Origin: Lantana camara
Lineage: Eukaryota > Streptophyta > Magnoliopsida > Lamiales > Verbenaceae
Direction: 5' to 3'
Length of the DNA: 64,000 bases
NCBI GenBank assembly: GCA_037501455.1
Contig: CM074862.1
Location: forward strand, 83,382,001-83,446,000
In this document: positions 10,161 to 20,315 of the stretch, piece after piece
How positions within the stretch are numbered: the first letter of the stretch is position 1
Layout of the letters: every line of letters begins with the position of its first letter
Made by a program: the position numbers and the translations under genes
Notes under the pieces: generated by a model
The model's database searches: none
What the model saw: the letters and a program-made list of their open reading frames with translations, nothing else
What the model was told of the DNA's origin: nothing

Positions 10161-13100
10161 AAATCCGATTGCTTTGATTGGTCTGTCATACTTCGAGGGA
10201 AGTATATGGATCTGGATATGTGGAGACGGGATAATTTCTTGAGTGATGCATTCTGATGGAGGATTGGTAGAACTTGATCATTGTCAGAATCAGAGGAGGT
10301 GGAACCATCATCTTGGACTGCAAAGATGGTTTCTTCTGTTTGCTCATCTTGTTCTGAGAATAAGGATTCAACCTCTGCATCGTTGAGATTGGTGTTTATG
10401 CTTTGTTGGACATGAGAAATCATTCTGGCTGATTTCTCTCGGTTGTGAGGACAATCTTTCGCAAAGTGTCCCTTCTTTTTGCAAGCAAAGCATCGATCAG
10501 TCCGCCTGTTTCTGAAAAGTTTACGTCTGAAGTATCTGAGACGTTTTCTCTTTTTCTCCTTTCTTTCAGCAAGTCCTTTCTTTTGACTCTTTGGATGAGA
10601 ACAATTGCATTCTTCTTTGGATTCGCATTTAATCTCAAGATGAGATTTCTTGCATGCCCTCTTCAGGACTGATTTGTTCTTCATTAAGGACTTGAACATT
10701 GTTTGTTGCTCACAGAGTTTGTCTATTGTTGAAATAGCAATCTGGTGGATTTCTCCAAGAGAAAGCTGTGGAATTTCTCTTCTCGAGGCGGTTACAGATC
10801 TGTGGAGCTCAGGCTGGATCTCTTGAGGAAGAGATGCAATGTACACGTGCTTGAGATTTGGATCATTATACCCATTAAGGGCATAATATAGCTCTGACAT
10901 TCTTTTGAAATGGAAATCCAAATCTGGCTTGTTCAGAGAACAACACTTCATGGCGAAGTAGCTCTGCTGGATCACCTTCTGATAGAGAGTATGGTCACCT
11001 ATGAACTCAAGGTGAAGTGCTAACAATGCCATGGAAGCGGTTCCTTGCACATACTGGATCTGTCTGTATTCTCCCAATGATTGGAACCATTCACGTAATG
11101 TTCCTGTGAATCGTGACACAAACTCCCTTAAGATAGTAGGGAGATGAGGTTCTTTGATTCTTTGGAGATCGATCCATGCCGCAAAGGTTTGTAACCTTTC
11201 TTTCCTTTTTCCCACTGGAACATCATCAAATGTGAACCATGGGCCATTGGTTGGCTTAGATGGTCCAGAATCTGTGGTCTGGAACTCTGGAGGTTCTTCC
11301 AATATTGGTTCATCATATTCTTGAGGAGGTTGATCTTGATGGAATCCAAAGTTTGGATCATCTGCAATAAAGATCTGAGAGATGTCTGCAACTTTATCTT
11401 CACTGGACTGGGAAAAGGATTGTTCTGAAGAGATTTCAGAATCATTGTGTTGGGAACTGGATCTTTCTGAAGAAGCTTCTGATTCAGAGTATTGAGAACT
11501 AGAATCATTTGAAGAGGCATCTTCATTTCTGATAGGCTCTTTTTGGATATTATGATCAGAAGGATTTCTAATCATTAATGTAGAAGAATGTTCCCCAACT
11601 TTTTCTTTGTTTTTCTCCGTTGAAGAAGGAGAGGCTTTTGTTGGCTTAGGCCTTGGAGGAGGTGGCTCAAAAGGAATATCAGATACCATGAAAAATTGGC
11701 TTGATGGATTAGGATAAGATGGTGGGTCGTAGAGAGAAGGTGTAATGGGTGTAGGAAGAAAGGGAAGTGTAGAAGTAGAACTTCTCTTCCTGTCTTGCTC
11801 CATGTAAGCAAGATCCTTCTTGAGTTGTCTGATTTCTCTCTCTTTCTGGTTGAATTCTGGACCCATCCTTCTTAGGGAAATAAGCTGCCTGAGTTCTTTG
11901 TCAAGAAGCTCAATTCTGGCAACTACTCTTTTGTACATCTGATCAAGCTCCCGAGAGATTGTATTCACTTTCTGGTTGGTATCCTGAATATGGGATAAAA
12001 CCTTATCAACCTTAGAATCAAGTTGGATTAAGGCTTTATTCTGAGCTCTGGCATTTGTGGTTTGCCAGTTCAATACTTCTTCTCCTTGGGATAGAGAGGA
12101 AGTTGTTCCTTCATCAGGGTTGACTGTGGTAGTCTGGACATAAGGTCGGATTGCAACCTTATTTTCTGTACTTCTTTCTGCAGGTGGAAAGCTGGTGCCC
12201 AAACTATGTATCATCATGCAAGGTTGGCATGATATGACTGGTGGTGGAAGGCACGGAGGCACTTCTTGCCTACAGCTCTTTGGTATCTGCTGTTGCTGTT
12301 CTGCCTTCTGCTGTTGCTGTTCTGCCTTAAGGATGGCTAACGCCTCATCATAACAAGACAAGGGTTGTGCGACTGTCGGTGGATCTGGATCTGGTTCTTT
12401 GGGTTTATAGGTCCTGCAAGGAAGATCTTTCTTTCTTGCTTTCCTTCGTCTTCTTCTCCGACTAGCTTCACTTTCATCATCGTCGTCGGAGTCGGATTCT
12501 TCATCGCAAGAACATCCAGGGTCACACATGGATGGGTCAGCATCCCATATGAAGTGGCCATCAACTTTGTCTGTGTAAGACTCCTTTCCATCAGGGAAGA
12601 AGGAGTTTACTGGAAGGTACCCTAGGATTGGGTACGTTTCTCTGCTTGTCGGTATCACTGGCTGAATCATCAGCTGTTTGAAGATTGGACTTGAAGAAGA
12701 TGGAGTATCTTCTTGAGGTTGCTTGAAGATGGTTTTGGTTCTACCATCTGACAGTGTCTGGAATTCATAGGTTGTAGATCTGATAGGCTCATGAGTCTGT
12801 TGGAGTGACTCATAGTTTGTGATCCACTCTGTTGGCATTAACCTTTCCAGCTCCTTTCTGGGAATTTGTCTAGGAACCTGGACGATAGTTGGAGTATCGG
12901 ATCCAGAGTTTGCTAGAATCATTAGAGCGTCTGGGGATCCAGATCCTTGAAGATCTAGACCATGGTTCTGTGACCCGTAGACAAGCTGGTGATGTAAAGT
13001 AGCTGTTACTGCTGTAGCTACTTGCTCTGCTCCAGTGATCTGGACTTGAACTTTCAAAGCGTTGGGAAGATTGGCATCTCCCAAGGACATGGCAAAATTG

Positions 13101-13621
13101 GGGAAGTAAGTCAAGACTGCACTTCCGCTGTTGAGAGTGGTTACCACTGTCCCGATAACTGCATCCTCATACTTCAGGTATCTGGTATCCAGCAAGGCCA
13201 GTCTGGCTATTACTGGAAGACCTTTTCTCCCCTGGTAAGAGAGAACGAGACGAATGGCTCTGAAGTGGAGGTGTGTATATCCTTCCTGTCTCCAGGAAGA
13301 TATGAACTCTGAAGGGATGGAGAGAGTAACGTACTGCTCTCGCTTAGAATATTGTAGATCACACTTATCCAGTTTGGAGGACTGGACAAACTCTTTTGTT
13401 TGTGAGGGACGGTTGGAGGAGATCAAAGATCTGATTCCTCTAAGAGAACCTCTTTTTCTGTAGATGTTGTAAGGACTGACTAAGGGTGGAACAGTTTGTT
13501 CTATAATAGCATTTTCAGGGATAGTAGAATATTCTACAAGGTTTTCTATTCTACTGGTTGAGTGACGAGGAAGGGAAAGAGAAGAGGAAACTGAAATCAA
13601 CTGATCAGGTGATGTATCCAT
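10142..13621 (-). CDS. Movement protein - coat protein - zinc knuckle part of polyprotein (copy 1)
   Basis: 1159 codons, of which the first ~1121 follow the viral frame; the tail after the frameshift near 10256 is out of frame. The N-terminal third has the conserved movement-protein block (EGYTHLHF, GLPV, LLDTRYLKYEDA, NFAMSLGDANLPNALKVQVQ). An acidic DEESDSDDDDES run is followed by RRRRRRKARKK, a possible nuclear-import or nucleic-acid-binding tract. CFACKKKGHFAKDC at about 10492-10451 is the coat-protein zinc knuckle. Movement protein serves cell-to-cell transport; coat protein packages the DNA. Confidence 0.85.
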   Translation of the reverse strand: MDTSPDQLISVSSSLSLPRHSTSRIENLVEYSTIPENAIIEQTVPPLVSPYNIYRKRGSLRGIRSLISSNRPSQTKEFVQSSKLDKCDLQYSKREQYVTLSIPSEFISSWRQEGYTHLHFRAIRLVLSYQGRKGLPVIARLALLDTRYLKYEDAVIGTVVTTLNSGSAVLTYFPNFAMSLGDANLPNALKVQVQITGAEQVATAVTATLHHQLVYGSQNHGLDLQGSGSPDALMILANSGSDTPTIVQVPRQIPRKELERLMPTEWITNYESLQQTHEPIRSTTYEFQTLSDGRTKTIFKQPQEDTPSSSSPIFKQLMIQPVIPTSRETYPILGYLPVNSFFPDGKESYTDKVDGHFIWDADPSMCDPGCSCDEESDSDDDDESEASRRRRRRKARKKDLPCRTYKPKEPDPDPPTVAQPLSCYDEALAILKAEQQQQKAEQQQQIPKSCRQEVPPCLPPPVISCQPCMMIHSLGTSFPPAERSTENKVAIRPYVQTTTVNPDEGTTSSLSQGEEVLNWQTTNARAQNKALIQLDSKVDKVLSHIQDTNQKVNTISRELDQMYKRVVARIELLDKELRQLISLRRMGPEFNQKEREIRQLKKDLAYMEQDRKRSSTSTLPFLPTPITPSLYDPPSYPNPSSQFFMVSDIPFEPPPPRPKPTKASPSSTEKNKEKVGEHSSTLMIRNPSDHNIQKEPIRNEDASSNDSSSQYSESEASSERSSSQHNDSEISSEQSFSQSSEDKVADISQIFIADDPNFGFHQDQPPQEYDEPILEEPPEFQTTDSGPSKPTNGPWFTFDDVPVGKRKERLQTFAAWIDLQRIKEPHLPTILREFVSRFTGTLREWFQSLGEYRQIQYVQGTASMALLALHLEFIGDHTLYQKVIQQSYFAMKCCSLNKPDLDFHFKRMSELYYALNGYNDPNLKHVYIASLPQEIQPELHRSVTASRREIPQLSLGEIHQIAISTIDKLCEQQTMFKSLMKNKSVLKRACKKSHLEIKCESKEECNCSHPKSQKKGLAERKEKKRKRLRYFRRKLFRNRRTDRCFACKKKGHFAKDCPHNREKSARMISHVQQSINTNLNDAEVESLFSEQDEQTEETIFAVQDDGSTSSDSDNDQVLPILHQNASLKKLSRLHISRSIYFPRSMTDQSKQSDFWIQEP

Positions 13622-13689
13622 AGCTTGGAAGGTTTTCTAGCTCTTCTTCTACCAACTCGCAGGAATCTATCATGATATACTCACTTGAT

Positions 13690-14536
13690 GTATCGTATAG
13701 TGTAGAGAACTAATCTCAGTTTCGCTTATGAATCTTTTTCTGGGAATATACCTCTTGTAGCATAACTGCCCTAACGGCCTCCTGCCTCGGCGGGACTTAC
13801 AAGCTACTCCAAATATTCCCCATTACAGATTCAACAAGCTAATCAAGATACTCACTTACACAGAGATACTAGGGACCATAGCAGTAGACCATTCCATGGA
13901 AATTATCTAATTTTTGACGTACAGGATCCTCATAAGAGGCAAGTACAGAGCATACTCTTAAGATAATTAGGAGTATATCATAGTAGACCCTTTGAGGGTA
14001 TGGAAGAACTAAAAAAAAGGCTTTAAGCTAGAAAGGAAGACATCAGAGATAAGAAACTTGATTTTATTTCCAAACTCTTTACAAAGGACTCAAACTCTAA
14101 CCAAGTCTCTCACCCCAGTTTGAGTAAAATGAAAACCGAAGCCTCCCTTATATAGGCAAACTTCCGGATTTCAGACGCGGAATTAAAACTCAAATTATAT
14201 GGCGGGTACACTTCTGGGCCCCATCGCCTCATATAATTGAGATTCTTTTCCTCCACTAAGTGCAATAATGCACACTAAAAGCCAAAACATACTAGCCGAC
14301 AAAGGAAAGTGGTGTGCAGACCACTAACAAAAAGCAAGGGCTAAAGACAACTGGCCCTGACTCGGCAATCACAAAGCAGCACGCAATAAAGCAAGCCTAA
14401 ACAATGGCCGACACAACCAAAAGTAAAGATACAAAAGTCTTCATGGTAGGACCTACAAAGACTTTAAGGTATGACAAGGACTAAAGTGGTTAAAGAGATA
14501 GGAATCTCTTTATATCTTTTCATCTTTAAGTCTTTG
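13690..14536 (-). promoter_or_regulatory. Viral promoter, leader and 3' noncoding region (copy 2)
   Basis: Minus-strand TATATAA at 14154-14148 is the likely core promoter of the terminally redundant pregenomic RNA; AATAAA follows about 85 nt later. The leader downstream holds several short upstream ORFs. The 32-nt stem-loop is at 14465-14434. Just upstream of the TATA lie the conserved GGGCCC and TGCATTATTGCA palindromes. All are shared with the A and B copies. Confidence 0.75.
14434..14465 (-). other. Conserved 32-nt stem-loop (copy 2, type C)
   Basis: Identical outer and inner arms to those of the A and B copies; downstream of it all types share sequence, upstream of it they do not. Confidence 0.75.
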
Positions 14537-15247
14537 TCATAAGGTGTTCCCATTATCGTCAGTAAGGTTGAGTCCTGCTGGTGGGAAACTGGTTTGAGGA
14601 TCTCCTATTCCTCCTGAGTAGACTCTGTGGATGTTTCTCATGTACTTGGCTTGGTTATACTCAACCCAGACCCAAGTAGTCTGAGTTTTATCAAATAGAG
14701 CAAGATGATCGGGTGTCTGCTCTTTTATGGAAGTACATTTCTTGATGTCCTCCGTTCGGAAAGAAATGGGATTGAAGTAGGGATCTTCAAGAATGAAATA
14801 CAGAGGACTCCTGTGATGTAGAAGTAGATGCCTTCTACATGGTTGAAATCTACCATGTCTTTGTTGTGGGAAAGCACTGATGATAGAAATAAATATGCCT
14901 TTCCCTCTTCTGAATGCTTGGATAGCAGTCATAACAGTTATACCAAAGAAATCTGGTATGGGGAAGACTGCCTCATTGCAATAAAATGGTAGATAGAAAC
15001 CTTTGACCAATCCATTGTGATAAAGGTCTGCAGCAAAATTCATATCTAGAATTTTATGCAGGTCAATGATAGCCTGGAGAGGTTCAGTAGGAGGTTGGAA
15101 ACATCTTATTCCAGTGTCTGTATGAATGTTGTCCATAAGTTGCTGGAGTATCTCAGCTCTTTTTCTCTGGAAGATATCCTCTTGTAAATCCATGATATGA
15201 TCATAGATTTTCTGATCTGATAAGTTGAGGATATGTTGCCGAAGCTC
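14537..15247 (-). CDS. C-terminal half of module C (copy 2)
   Basis: Continues module C in frame after the TAG at 15250-15248. Contains the blocks shared with module B (ADLYHNGLVKGF, TAIQAFRRGKGIFIS, HLALFDKTQTTWVWVEY). No known domain recognised. Related to but clearly distinct from the B copies. Confidence 0.65.
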   Translation of the reverse strand, partial: ELRQHILNLSDQKIYDHIMDLQEDIFQRKRAEILQQLMDNIHTDTGIRCFQPPTEPLQAIIDLHKILDMNFAADLYHNGLVKGFYLPFYCNEAVFPIPDFFGITVMTAIQAFRRGKGIFISIISAFPQQRHGRFQPCRRHLLLHHRSPLYFILEDPYFNPISFRTEDIKKCTSIKEQTPDHLALFDKTQTTWVWVEYNQAKYMRNIHRVYSGGIGDPQTSFPPAGLNLTDDNGNTL

Positions 15248-15250
15248 CTA

Positions 15251-16222
15251 TGGTAGACCATTGAGAAAGTTATTCTTCTCAGTATTTGAAAAGAATAGTC
15301 TTTCCAATCTTTTCCCGAAAAGAATTGCTTTCTTTTCTGCCTCAAGTCGCTGGACTTTCCTTTGAAGTATCCTGATCTTTATGTTGGCAAGATTAAGATC
15401 TCTGGATAAGATCTCAGCTTTGTGCTTCCAAAACTGAACTGTTGAGGAAGAGAGATTATCGAGCTCAACACTGTGATGAGACTGAATAGGAGTGGATTCC
15501 ATCTTCTTCTTCTTGCTGAACTTTGAATCAGGAAATATGCTGTGGAGATTTCCTGGGAACTTGCCTTTTATAGACACATTCATCTGAAAAAAGTTATCAG
15601 CTTTATCAGGAATCTTTAAAGGTGGAGTGATTTGGCAGATTTGTTTCAAGTGTTTGACAGCTGTCGTCTGTTCCTTACCCCAAGGGGGGGCTTTCTTTCT
15701 GAGCATCTTGGAAAGCTGACTCGTGTATCTGGAGCATTGTGGAAGGAAGTCCTTGATATAATTGACTATTCCAAGAAATTGTTGAATTTCTTTTGTAGTC
15801 AGATTATCATCTGGGAACCTGAGAAGTTCCTGTGCAATGTGAGGACCTGGCTTGTATTTTCCTTCTGAAAATTTCATTCCAAGAAACTCGATGGAAGATT
15901 GTCCAATGAGACTCTTTTTCTCTGAGAGCATGATTCTATACTCTTGGACAATTTCATGGAACTGTGAGAGGAGTGCCCTGTGAGATTTCTCATTTTCAGA
16001 GAAGAGGAGGATATCGTCAATGTAGACTAAGGCACTATGCAGGATGGGTTCAAAGATACGGGTCATGGCTTTTTGGAATAGTGATGGAGCGGTCTTGAGA
16101 CCAAAAGGCATGACGGTCCATTGGTATTGGGCATTAGGTATACAAAATGCTGTTTTGTACCTATCTTTTGGATCAATACCGAGTTGCCAAAATCCTGCTT
16201 TGAGATCAAACTTAGAGAAGAT
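15251..16222 (-). CDS. RT catalytic part and start of module C (copy 2)
   Basis: In frame with the upstream fragment. Contains VMPFGLKTAPSLFQ and YIDD near 16030-16020, then the region shared by all copies up to LKIPDKA. From there module C begins: a short linker, KKKKMES at about 15515-15495 and a leucine-rich coiled coil. It ends at an in-frame TAG. Confidence 0.75.
15574..15582 (-). promoter_or_regulatory. Possible internal TATA box before module C ATG
   Basis: Minus-strand TATAAAAGG about 80 nt before the in-frame ATG at 15502. Module B has TATAAAAG at the homologous place. It could direct a shorter mRNA for the module, as the 19S promoter does in caulimoviruses, but this is inference. 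Confidence 0.4.
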
Positions 16223-19200
16223 TTAGGCTTGGGCCAAATGTGAGAAAAGCATTTGGGCTTGAGGTATTGGGAATTTATCATTTGCAAGGAAGTGATTAAG
16301 TGGCTTATAATCAATTACAAGCCTCTTTTTACCTCTGACTTGTTCAGCCCGTTTGTTGACATAGAATGCCTGGCACGCCCAGTTGGATGTGGTGGATTCA
16401 ATCAATCCGAGTTTCTCCAGTTGAGAACATTCAGCACAGCATCCTTTGAGTCTTGAGGCAAGATCATAGAATTCCTTGGATGCTTCTGTGAGTGCATAGA
16501 TCTTCTGAGTTGTAGTATAAGGTAGGAAGTACCTCTTACACTTGATTCCATTGGGGAGAATGGTGAGCTTTTGAGCTCTGTGATAAAGATCAAACCCAAT
16601 GAGAAGATCTTTTCCATGCAGCTTGCTTCCAATGACCTTCATGCAGATTATACAATCTGGGAAGAATTGTATCCCTATAGGATATCTTGTGATCAGCGAT
16701 GTTTTGAACTGTTGGCCATCTGCTGTTTGGAAGTACTCGTAGTGAGTTGTCCATGCTTCCTTAGGTAGGATGTCTGGATTCATCATGGACTTCATGGCTC
16801 CTGTATCCATAAATCCAATTGCTCTGATTGGTCTGTCATACTTCGAGGGAAGTATATGGATCTGGATATGTGGAGACGGGATAATCTCTTGAGTGATGCA
16901 TTCTGACTGAAGGATTGGTAGTACTTGATCATTGTCAGAATCAGAGGAGGTGGAACCATCATCTTGGACTGCAAAGATGGTTTCTTCTGTTTGCTCATCT
17001 TGTTCTGAGAACAAGGATTCAACCTCTGCATCGTTGAGATTGGTGTTTATGCTTTGTTGAACATGAGAAATCATTCTGGCTGATTTCTCTCGGTTGTGAG
17101 GACAATCTTTCGCAAAGTGTCCCTTCTTTTTGCAAGCAAAGCATCGATCTGTCCGCCTGTTTCTGAAAGGTTTACGTTTGAAGTATCTGAGACGTTTTCT
17201 CTTTTTCACCTTTCTTTCAGCAAGTCCTTTCTTTTGGCTCTTTGGATGAGAACAGTTGCATTCTTCTTTGGATTTGCATTTAATCTCAAGATGAGATTTC
17301 TTGCATGCCTTCTTTAGGACTGATTTGTTCTTCATTAAGGACTTGAACATTGTTTGCTGCTCACAGAGTTTGTCGATTGTGGTAATAGCAATCTGGTGGA
17401 TTTCTCCAAGAGAAAGCTGTGGAATTTCTCTTCTCGAGGCGGTTATGGCTCTGTGGAGTTCAGGCTGGATCTCTTGAGGAAGAGATGCAATGTACACGTG
17501 CTTGAGATTTGGATCATTATACCCATTAAGGGCATAATATAGCTCTGACATTCTTTTGAAATGGAAATCCAAAGCTGGCTTGTTCAGAGAACAACACTTC
17601 ATGGTGAAGTAGCTCTGCTGGATCATCTTCTGATAGAGAGTATGGTCACCTATGAACTCAAGGTGAAGTGCTAACAATGCCATGGGAGCGGTTGCTTGCA
17701 CATACTGGATCTGTCTGTATTCTCCCAATGATTGGAACCATTCACGTAATGTTCCTGTGAATCGTGACACAAACTCCCTTAAGACAGTAGGGAGATGAGG
17801 TTCTTTGATTCTTTGGAGATCGATCCATGCCGCAAAGGTTTGTAACCTTTCTTTCCTTTTTCCCACTGGAACATCATCAAATGTGAACCATGGGCCATTG
17901 GTTGGCTTAGATGGTCCAGAATCTGTGGTCTGGAACTCTGGAGGTTCTTCCATTATTGGTTCATCATATTCTTGAGGAGGTTGATCTTGATGGAATCCAA
18001 AGTTTGGATCATCTGCAATAAAGATCTGAGAGATGTCTGCAACTTTATCTTCACTGGCCTGGGAAAAGGATTGTTCTGAAGAGATTTCAGAATCATTGTG
18101 TTGGGAACTGGATCTTTCTGAAGAAGCTTCTGATTCAGAGTATTGAGAACTAGAATCATTTGAAGAGGCATCTTCATTTCTGATAGGCTCTTTTTGGATA
18201 TTATGATCAGAAGGATTTCTAATCATCAATGTAGAAGAATGTTCCCCAACTTTTTCTTTGTTTTTCTCCGTTGAAGAAGGAGAGGCTTTTGTTGGCTTAG
18301 GCCTTGGAGGAGGTGGCTCAAAAGGAATATAAGATACCATGAAAAATTGGCTTGATGGATCAGGATAAGATGGTGGGTCGTAGAGAGAAGGTGTAATGGG
18401 TGTAGGAAGAAAGGGAAGTGTAGAAGTAGAACTTCTCTTCCTGTCTTGCTCCATGTAAGCAAGATCCTTCTTGAGTTGTCTGATTTCTCTCTCTTTTTGG
18501 TCGAATTCTGGACCCATCCTTCTTAAGGAAATAAGCTGCCTGAGTTCTTTGTCAAGAAGCTCAATTCTGGCAACTACTCTTTTGTACATCTGATCAAGCT
18601 CCCGAGAGATTGTATTCACTTTCTGGTTGGTATCCTGAACATGGGATAAAACCTTATCAACCTTAGAGTCAAGTTGAATTAAGGCTTTATTCTGAGCTCT
18701 GGCATTTGTGGTTTGCCAGTTCAATACTTCTTCTCCTTGTGACAGAGAGGAAATTGTTCCTCCATCAGGGTTGACTGTGGTAGTCTGGACATAAGGTCGG
18801 ATTGCAACCTTATTTTCTGTACTTCTTTCTGCAGGTGGAATGCTAGTGCCCAAACTGTGTATCATCATGCAAGGTTGACATGGTATGGATGGCGGCGGAT
18901 TGTACTGTGGCAATTCCTGTCTGCAGCTCTTTGGCTTCTGCTGTTGCTGTTCTGCCTTAAGGATGGCTAACGCCTCATCATAACAAGACAAGGGTTGTGC
19001 GACTGTCGGTGGATCTGGATCTGGTTCTTTTGGTTTATAGGTCCTGCAAGGAAGACCTTTCTTTCTTGCTTTCCTTCGTCTTCTTCTCCGACTAGCCTCA
19101 CTTTCATCATCGTCGTCGGAGTCGGATTCTTCATCGCAAGAACATCCAGGGTCACACATAGATGGGTCAGCATCCCATACGAAGTGGCCATCCACTTTGT

Positions 19201-20251
19201 CTGTGTAAGACTCCTTTCCATCGGGGAAGAAGGAGTTTACTGGAAGGTACCCTAGGATTGGGTACTTTTCTCTGCTTGTCGGTATCACTGGCTGAATCAT
19301 CAGCTGTTTGAAGATTGGACTTGAAGAAGATGGAGTATCTTCTTGAGGTTGCTTGAAGATGGTTTTGGTTCTACCATCTGACAGTGTCTGGAATTCGTAG
19401 GTTGTAGATCTGACAGGCTCATGAGTCTGTTGGAGTGACTCATAGTTTGTGATCCACTCTATTGGCATTAACCTTTCCAGCTCCTTTCTGGGAATTTGTC
19501 TAGGAACCTGGACGATAGTTGGAGTATCGGATCCAGAGTTTGCTAGAATCATTAGAGCGTCTGGGGATCCAGATCCTTGAAGATCTAGACCATGGTTCTG
19601 CAACCTATAGACAAGCTGGTGATGTAAAGTAGCTGTTACTGCTGTAGCTACTTGCTCTGCTCCAGTGATCTGGACTTGAACTTTCAAAGCGTTGGGAAGA
19701 TTGGCATCTCCCAAGGACATGGCGAAATTGGGGAAGTAAGTCAAGACTGCACTTCCGCTGTTGAGAGTGGTTACCACTGTCCCGATAACTGCATCCTCAT
19801 ACTTCAGGTATCTGGTATCCAGCAAGGCCAGTCTGGCTGTTACTGGAAGACCTTTTCTCCCCTGGTAAGAGAGAACGAGACGAACGGCTCCGAAGTGGAG
19901 GTGTGTATATCCTTCCTGTCTCCAGGAAGATATGAACTCTGAAGGGATGGAGAGAGTAGCGTACTGCTCTCGCTTGGAATATTGTAGATCACACTTATCC
20001 AGTTTGGAGGACTGGACAAACTCTTTTGTTTGTGAGGGACGGTTGGAGGAGACCAAAGATCTGATTCCTCTAAGAGAACCTCTTTTTCTGTAGATATTGT
20101 AAGGACTGACTAAGGGTGGAACAGTTTGTTCTATAATAGCATTTTCAGGGATGGTGGAATATTCTACAAGGTTTTCTATTCTACTGGTTGAGTGACAAGG
20201 AAGGGAAAGAGAAGAGGAAACTGAAATCAACTGATCAGGTGATGTATCCAT
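16223..20251 (-). CDS. Movement protein to early RT, open frame (copy 2)
   Basis: 1342 codons without interruption: 30K-like movement protein, acidic/basic tract, one KAEQQQQ unit (copies 1, 3, 5 and 7 have two), coiled coil, coat protein core, CFACKKKGHFAKDC zinc knuckle, DTGAMKSM protease site and the beginning of the RT up to SHLAQA. The premature TAA lies inside the RT before the catalytic YIDD. Confidence 0.85.
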   Translation of the reverse strand: MDTSPDQLISVSSSLSLPCHSTSRIENLVEYSTIPENAIIEQTVPPLVSPYNIYRKRGSLRGIRSLVSSNRPSQTKEFVQSSKLDKCDLQYSKREQYATLSIPSEFISSWRQEGYTHLHFGAVRLVLSYQGRKGLPVTARLALLDTRYLKYEDAVIGTVVTTLNSGSAVLTYFPNFAMSLGDANLPNALKVQVQITGAEQVATAVTATLHHQLVYRLQNHGLDLQGSGSPDALMILANSGSDTPTIVQVPRQIPRKELERLMPIEWITNYESLQQTHEPVRSTTYEFQTLSDGRTKTIFKQPQEDTPSSSSPIFKQLMIQPVIPTSREKYPILGYLPVNSFFPDGKESYTDKVDGHFVWDADPSMCDPGCSCDEESDSDDDDESEASRRRRRRKARKKGLPCRTYKPKEPDPDPPTVAQPLSCYDEALAILKAEQQQQKPKSCRQELPQYNPPPSIPCQPCMMIHSLGTSIPPAERSTENKVAIRPYVQTTTVNPDGGTISSLSQGEEVLNWQTTNARAQNKALIQLDSKVDKVLSHVQDTNQKVNTISRELDQMYKRVVARIELLDKELRQLISLRRMGPEFDQKEREIRQLKKDLAYMEQDRKRSSTSTLPFLPTPITPSLYDPPSYPDPSSQFFMVSYIPFEPPPPRPKPTKASPSSTEKNKEKVGEHSSTLMIRNPSDHNIQKEPIRNEDASSNDSSSQYSESEASSERSSSQHNDSEISSEQSFSQASEDKVADISQIFIADDPNFGFHQDQPPQEYDEPIMEEPPEFQTTDSGPSKPTNGPWFTFDDVPVGKRKERLQTFAAWIDLQRIKEPHLPTVLREFVSRFTGTLREWFQSLGEYRQIQYVQATAPMALLALHLEFIGDHTLYQKMIQQSYFTMKCCSLNKPALDFHFKRMSELYYALNGYNDPNLKHVYIASLPQEIQPELHRAITASRREIPQLSLGEIHQIAITTIDKLCEQQTMFKSLMKNKSVLKKACKKSHLEIKCKSKEECNCSHPKSQKKGLAERKVKKRKRLRYFKRKPFRNRRTDRCFACKKKGHFAKDCPHNREKSARMISHVQQSINTNLNDAEVESLFSEQDEQTEETIFAVQDDGSTSSDSDNDQVLPILQSECITQEIIPSPHIQIHILPSKYDRPIRAIGFMDTGAMKSMMNPDILPKEAWTTHYEYFQTADGQQFKTSLITRYPIGIQFFPDCIICMKVIGSKLHGKDLLIGFDLYHRAQKLTILPNGIKCKRYFLPYTTTQKIYALTEASKEFYDLASRLKGCCAECSQLEKLGLIESTTSNWACQAFYVNKRAEQVRGKKRLVIDYKPLNHFLANDKFPIPQAQMLFSHLAQA

Positions 20252-20315
20252 AGCTTGGAAGGTTTTCTAGCTCTTCTTCTACCAACTCGCAGGAATCTAT
20301 CACGATATACTCACT

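Larger units (their letters stand above)
7583..13621 (-). pseudogene. Type A pararetrovirus polyprotein gene, copy 1, broken
   Basis: The ATG at 13621 starts a gene of about 2020 codons when intact. Order: 30K-type movement protein (about residues 60-265), acidic-then-basic tract, Gln-rich repeat, coiled coil (about 530-620), coat protein core (about 790-1000), CCHC zinc knuckle (near 1043), aspartic protease, reverse transcriptase, RNase H, and an uncharacterised C-terminal domain. Breaks seen against sister copies: one base lost near 10256 (frameshift), 20 bp lost near 9043 (frameshift), and a TGG-to-TAG stop at 8116-8114. It keeps the 150-bp segment before the RT that copies 2, 3 and 6 lack. 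Confidence 0.9.
7371..13689 (-). other. Endogenous pararetrovirus copy 1, component type A
   Basis: A caulimovirid genome copy on the minus strand: 5' leader 13689-13622, broken polyprotein gene 13621-7583, start of the 3' noncoding region 7582-7371, then interrupted by copia copy 1. It joins copy 2 head-to-tail at 13689/13690, where 32 bp covering half of the primer site and its upstream flank are missing compared with the copy 2/3 junction. There is no integrase, as expected for Caulimoviridae. The promoter region of this copy lies beyond the copia insertion and is not seen. Confidence 0.9.
14537..20251 (-). pseudogene. Type C pararetrovirus polyprotein gene, copy 2, two in-frame stops
   Basis: One frame from ATG 20251 to the stop at 14537, interrupted only by TAA at 16225-16223 (CAA in sister copies) and TAG at 15250-15248 (no close sister to compare). 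Movement protein, coat protein, zinc knuckle, protease and RT agree with other copies. A 150-bp in-frame stretch before the RT is absent (near 16436). After the RT there is no RNase H; module C follows, starting near 15600, with ATG MES at 15502. Module C resembles module B in length, order and many residues (for example FIADLYHNGLVKGF against FAADLYHNGLVKGF), but is much more divergent than the rest of the gene. Confidence 0.88.

Noticed and set aside
10445..10672. Many 60-130-codon frames antisense to the viral gene, recurring in each copy
   Set aside because: They recur only because the sense sequence recurs; none has a start context, domain or independent conservation.
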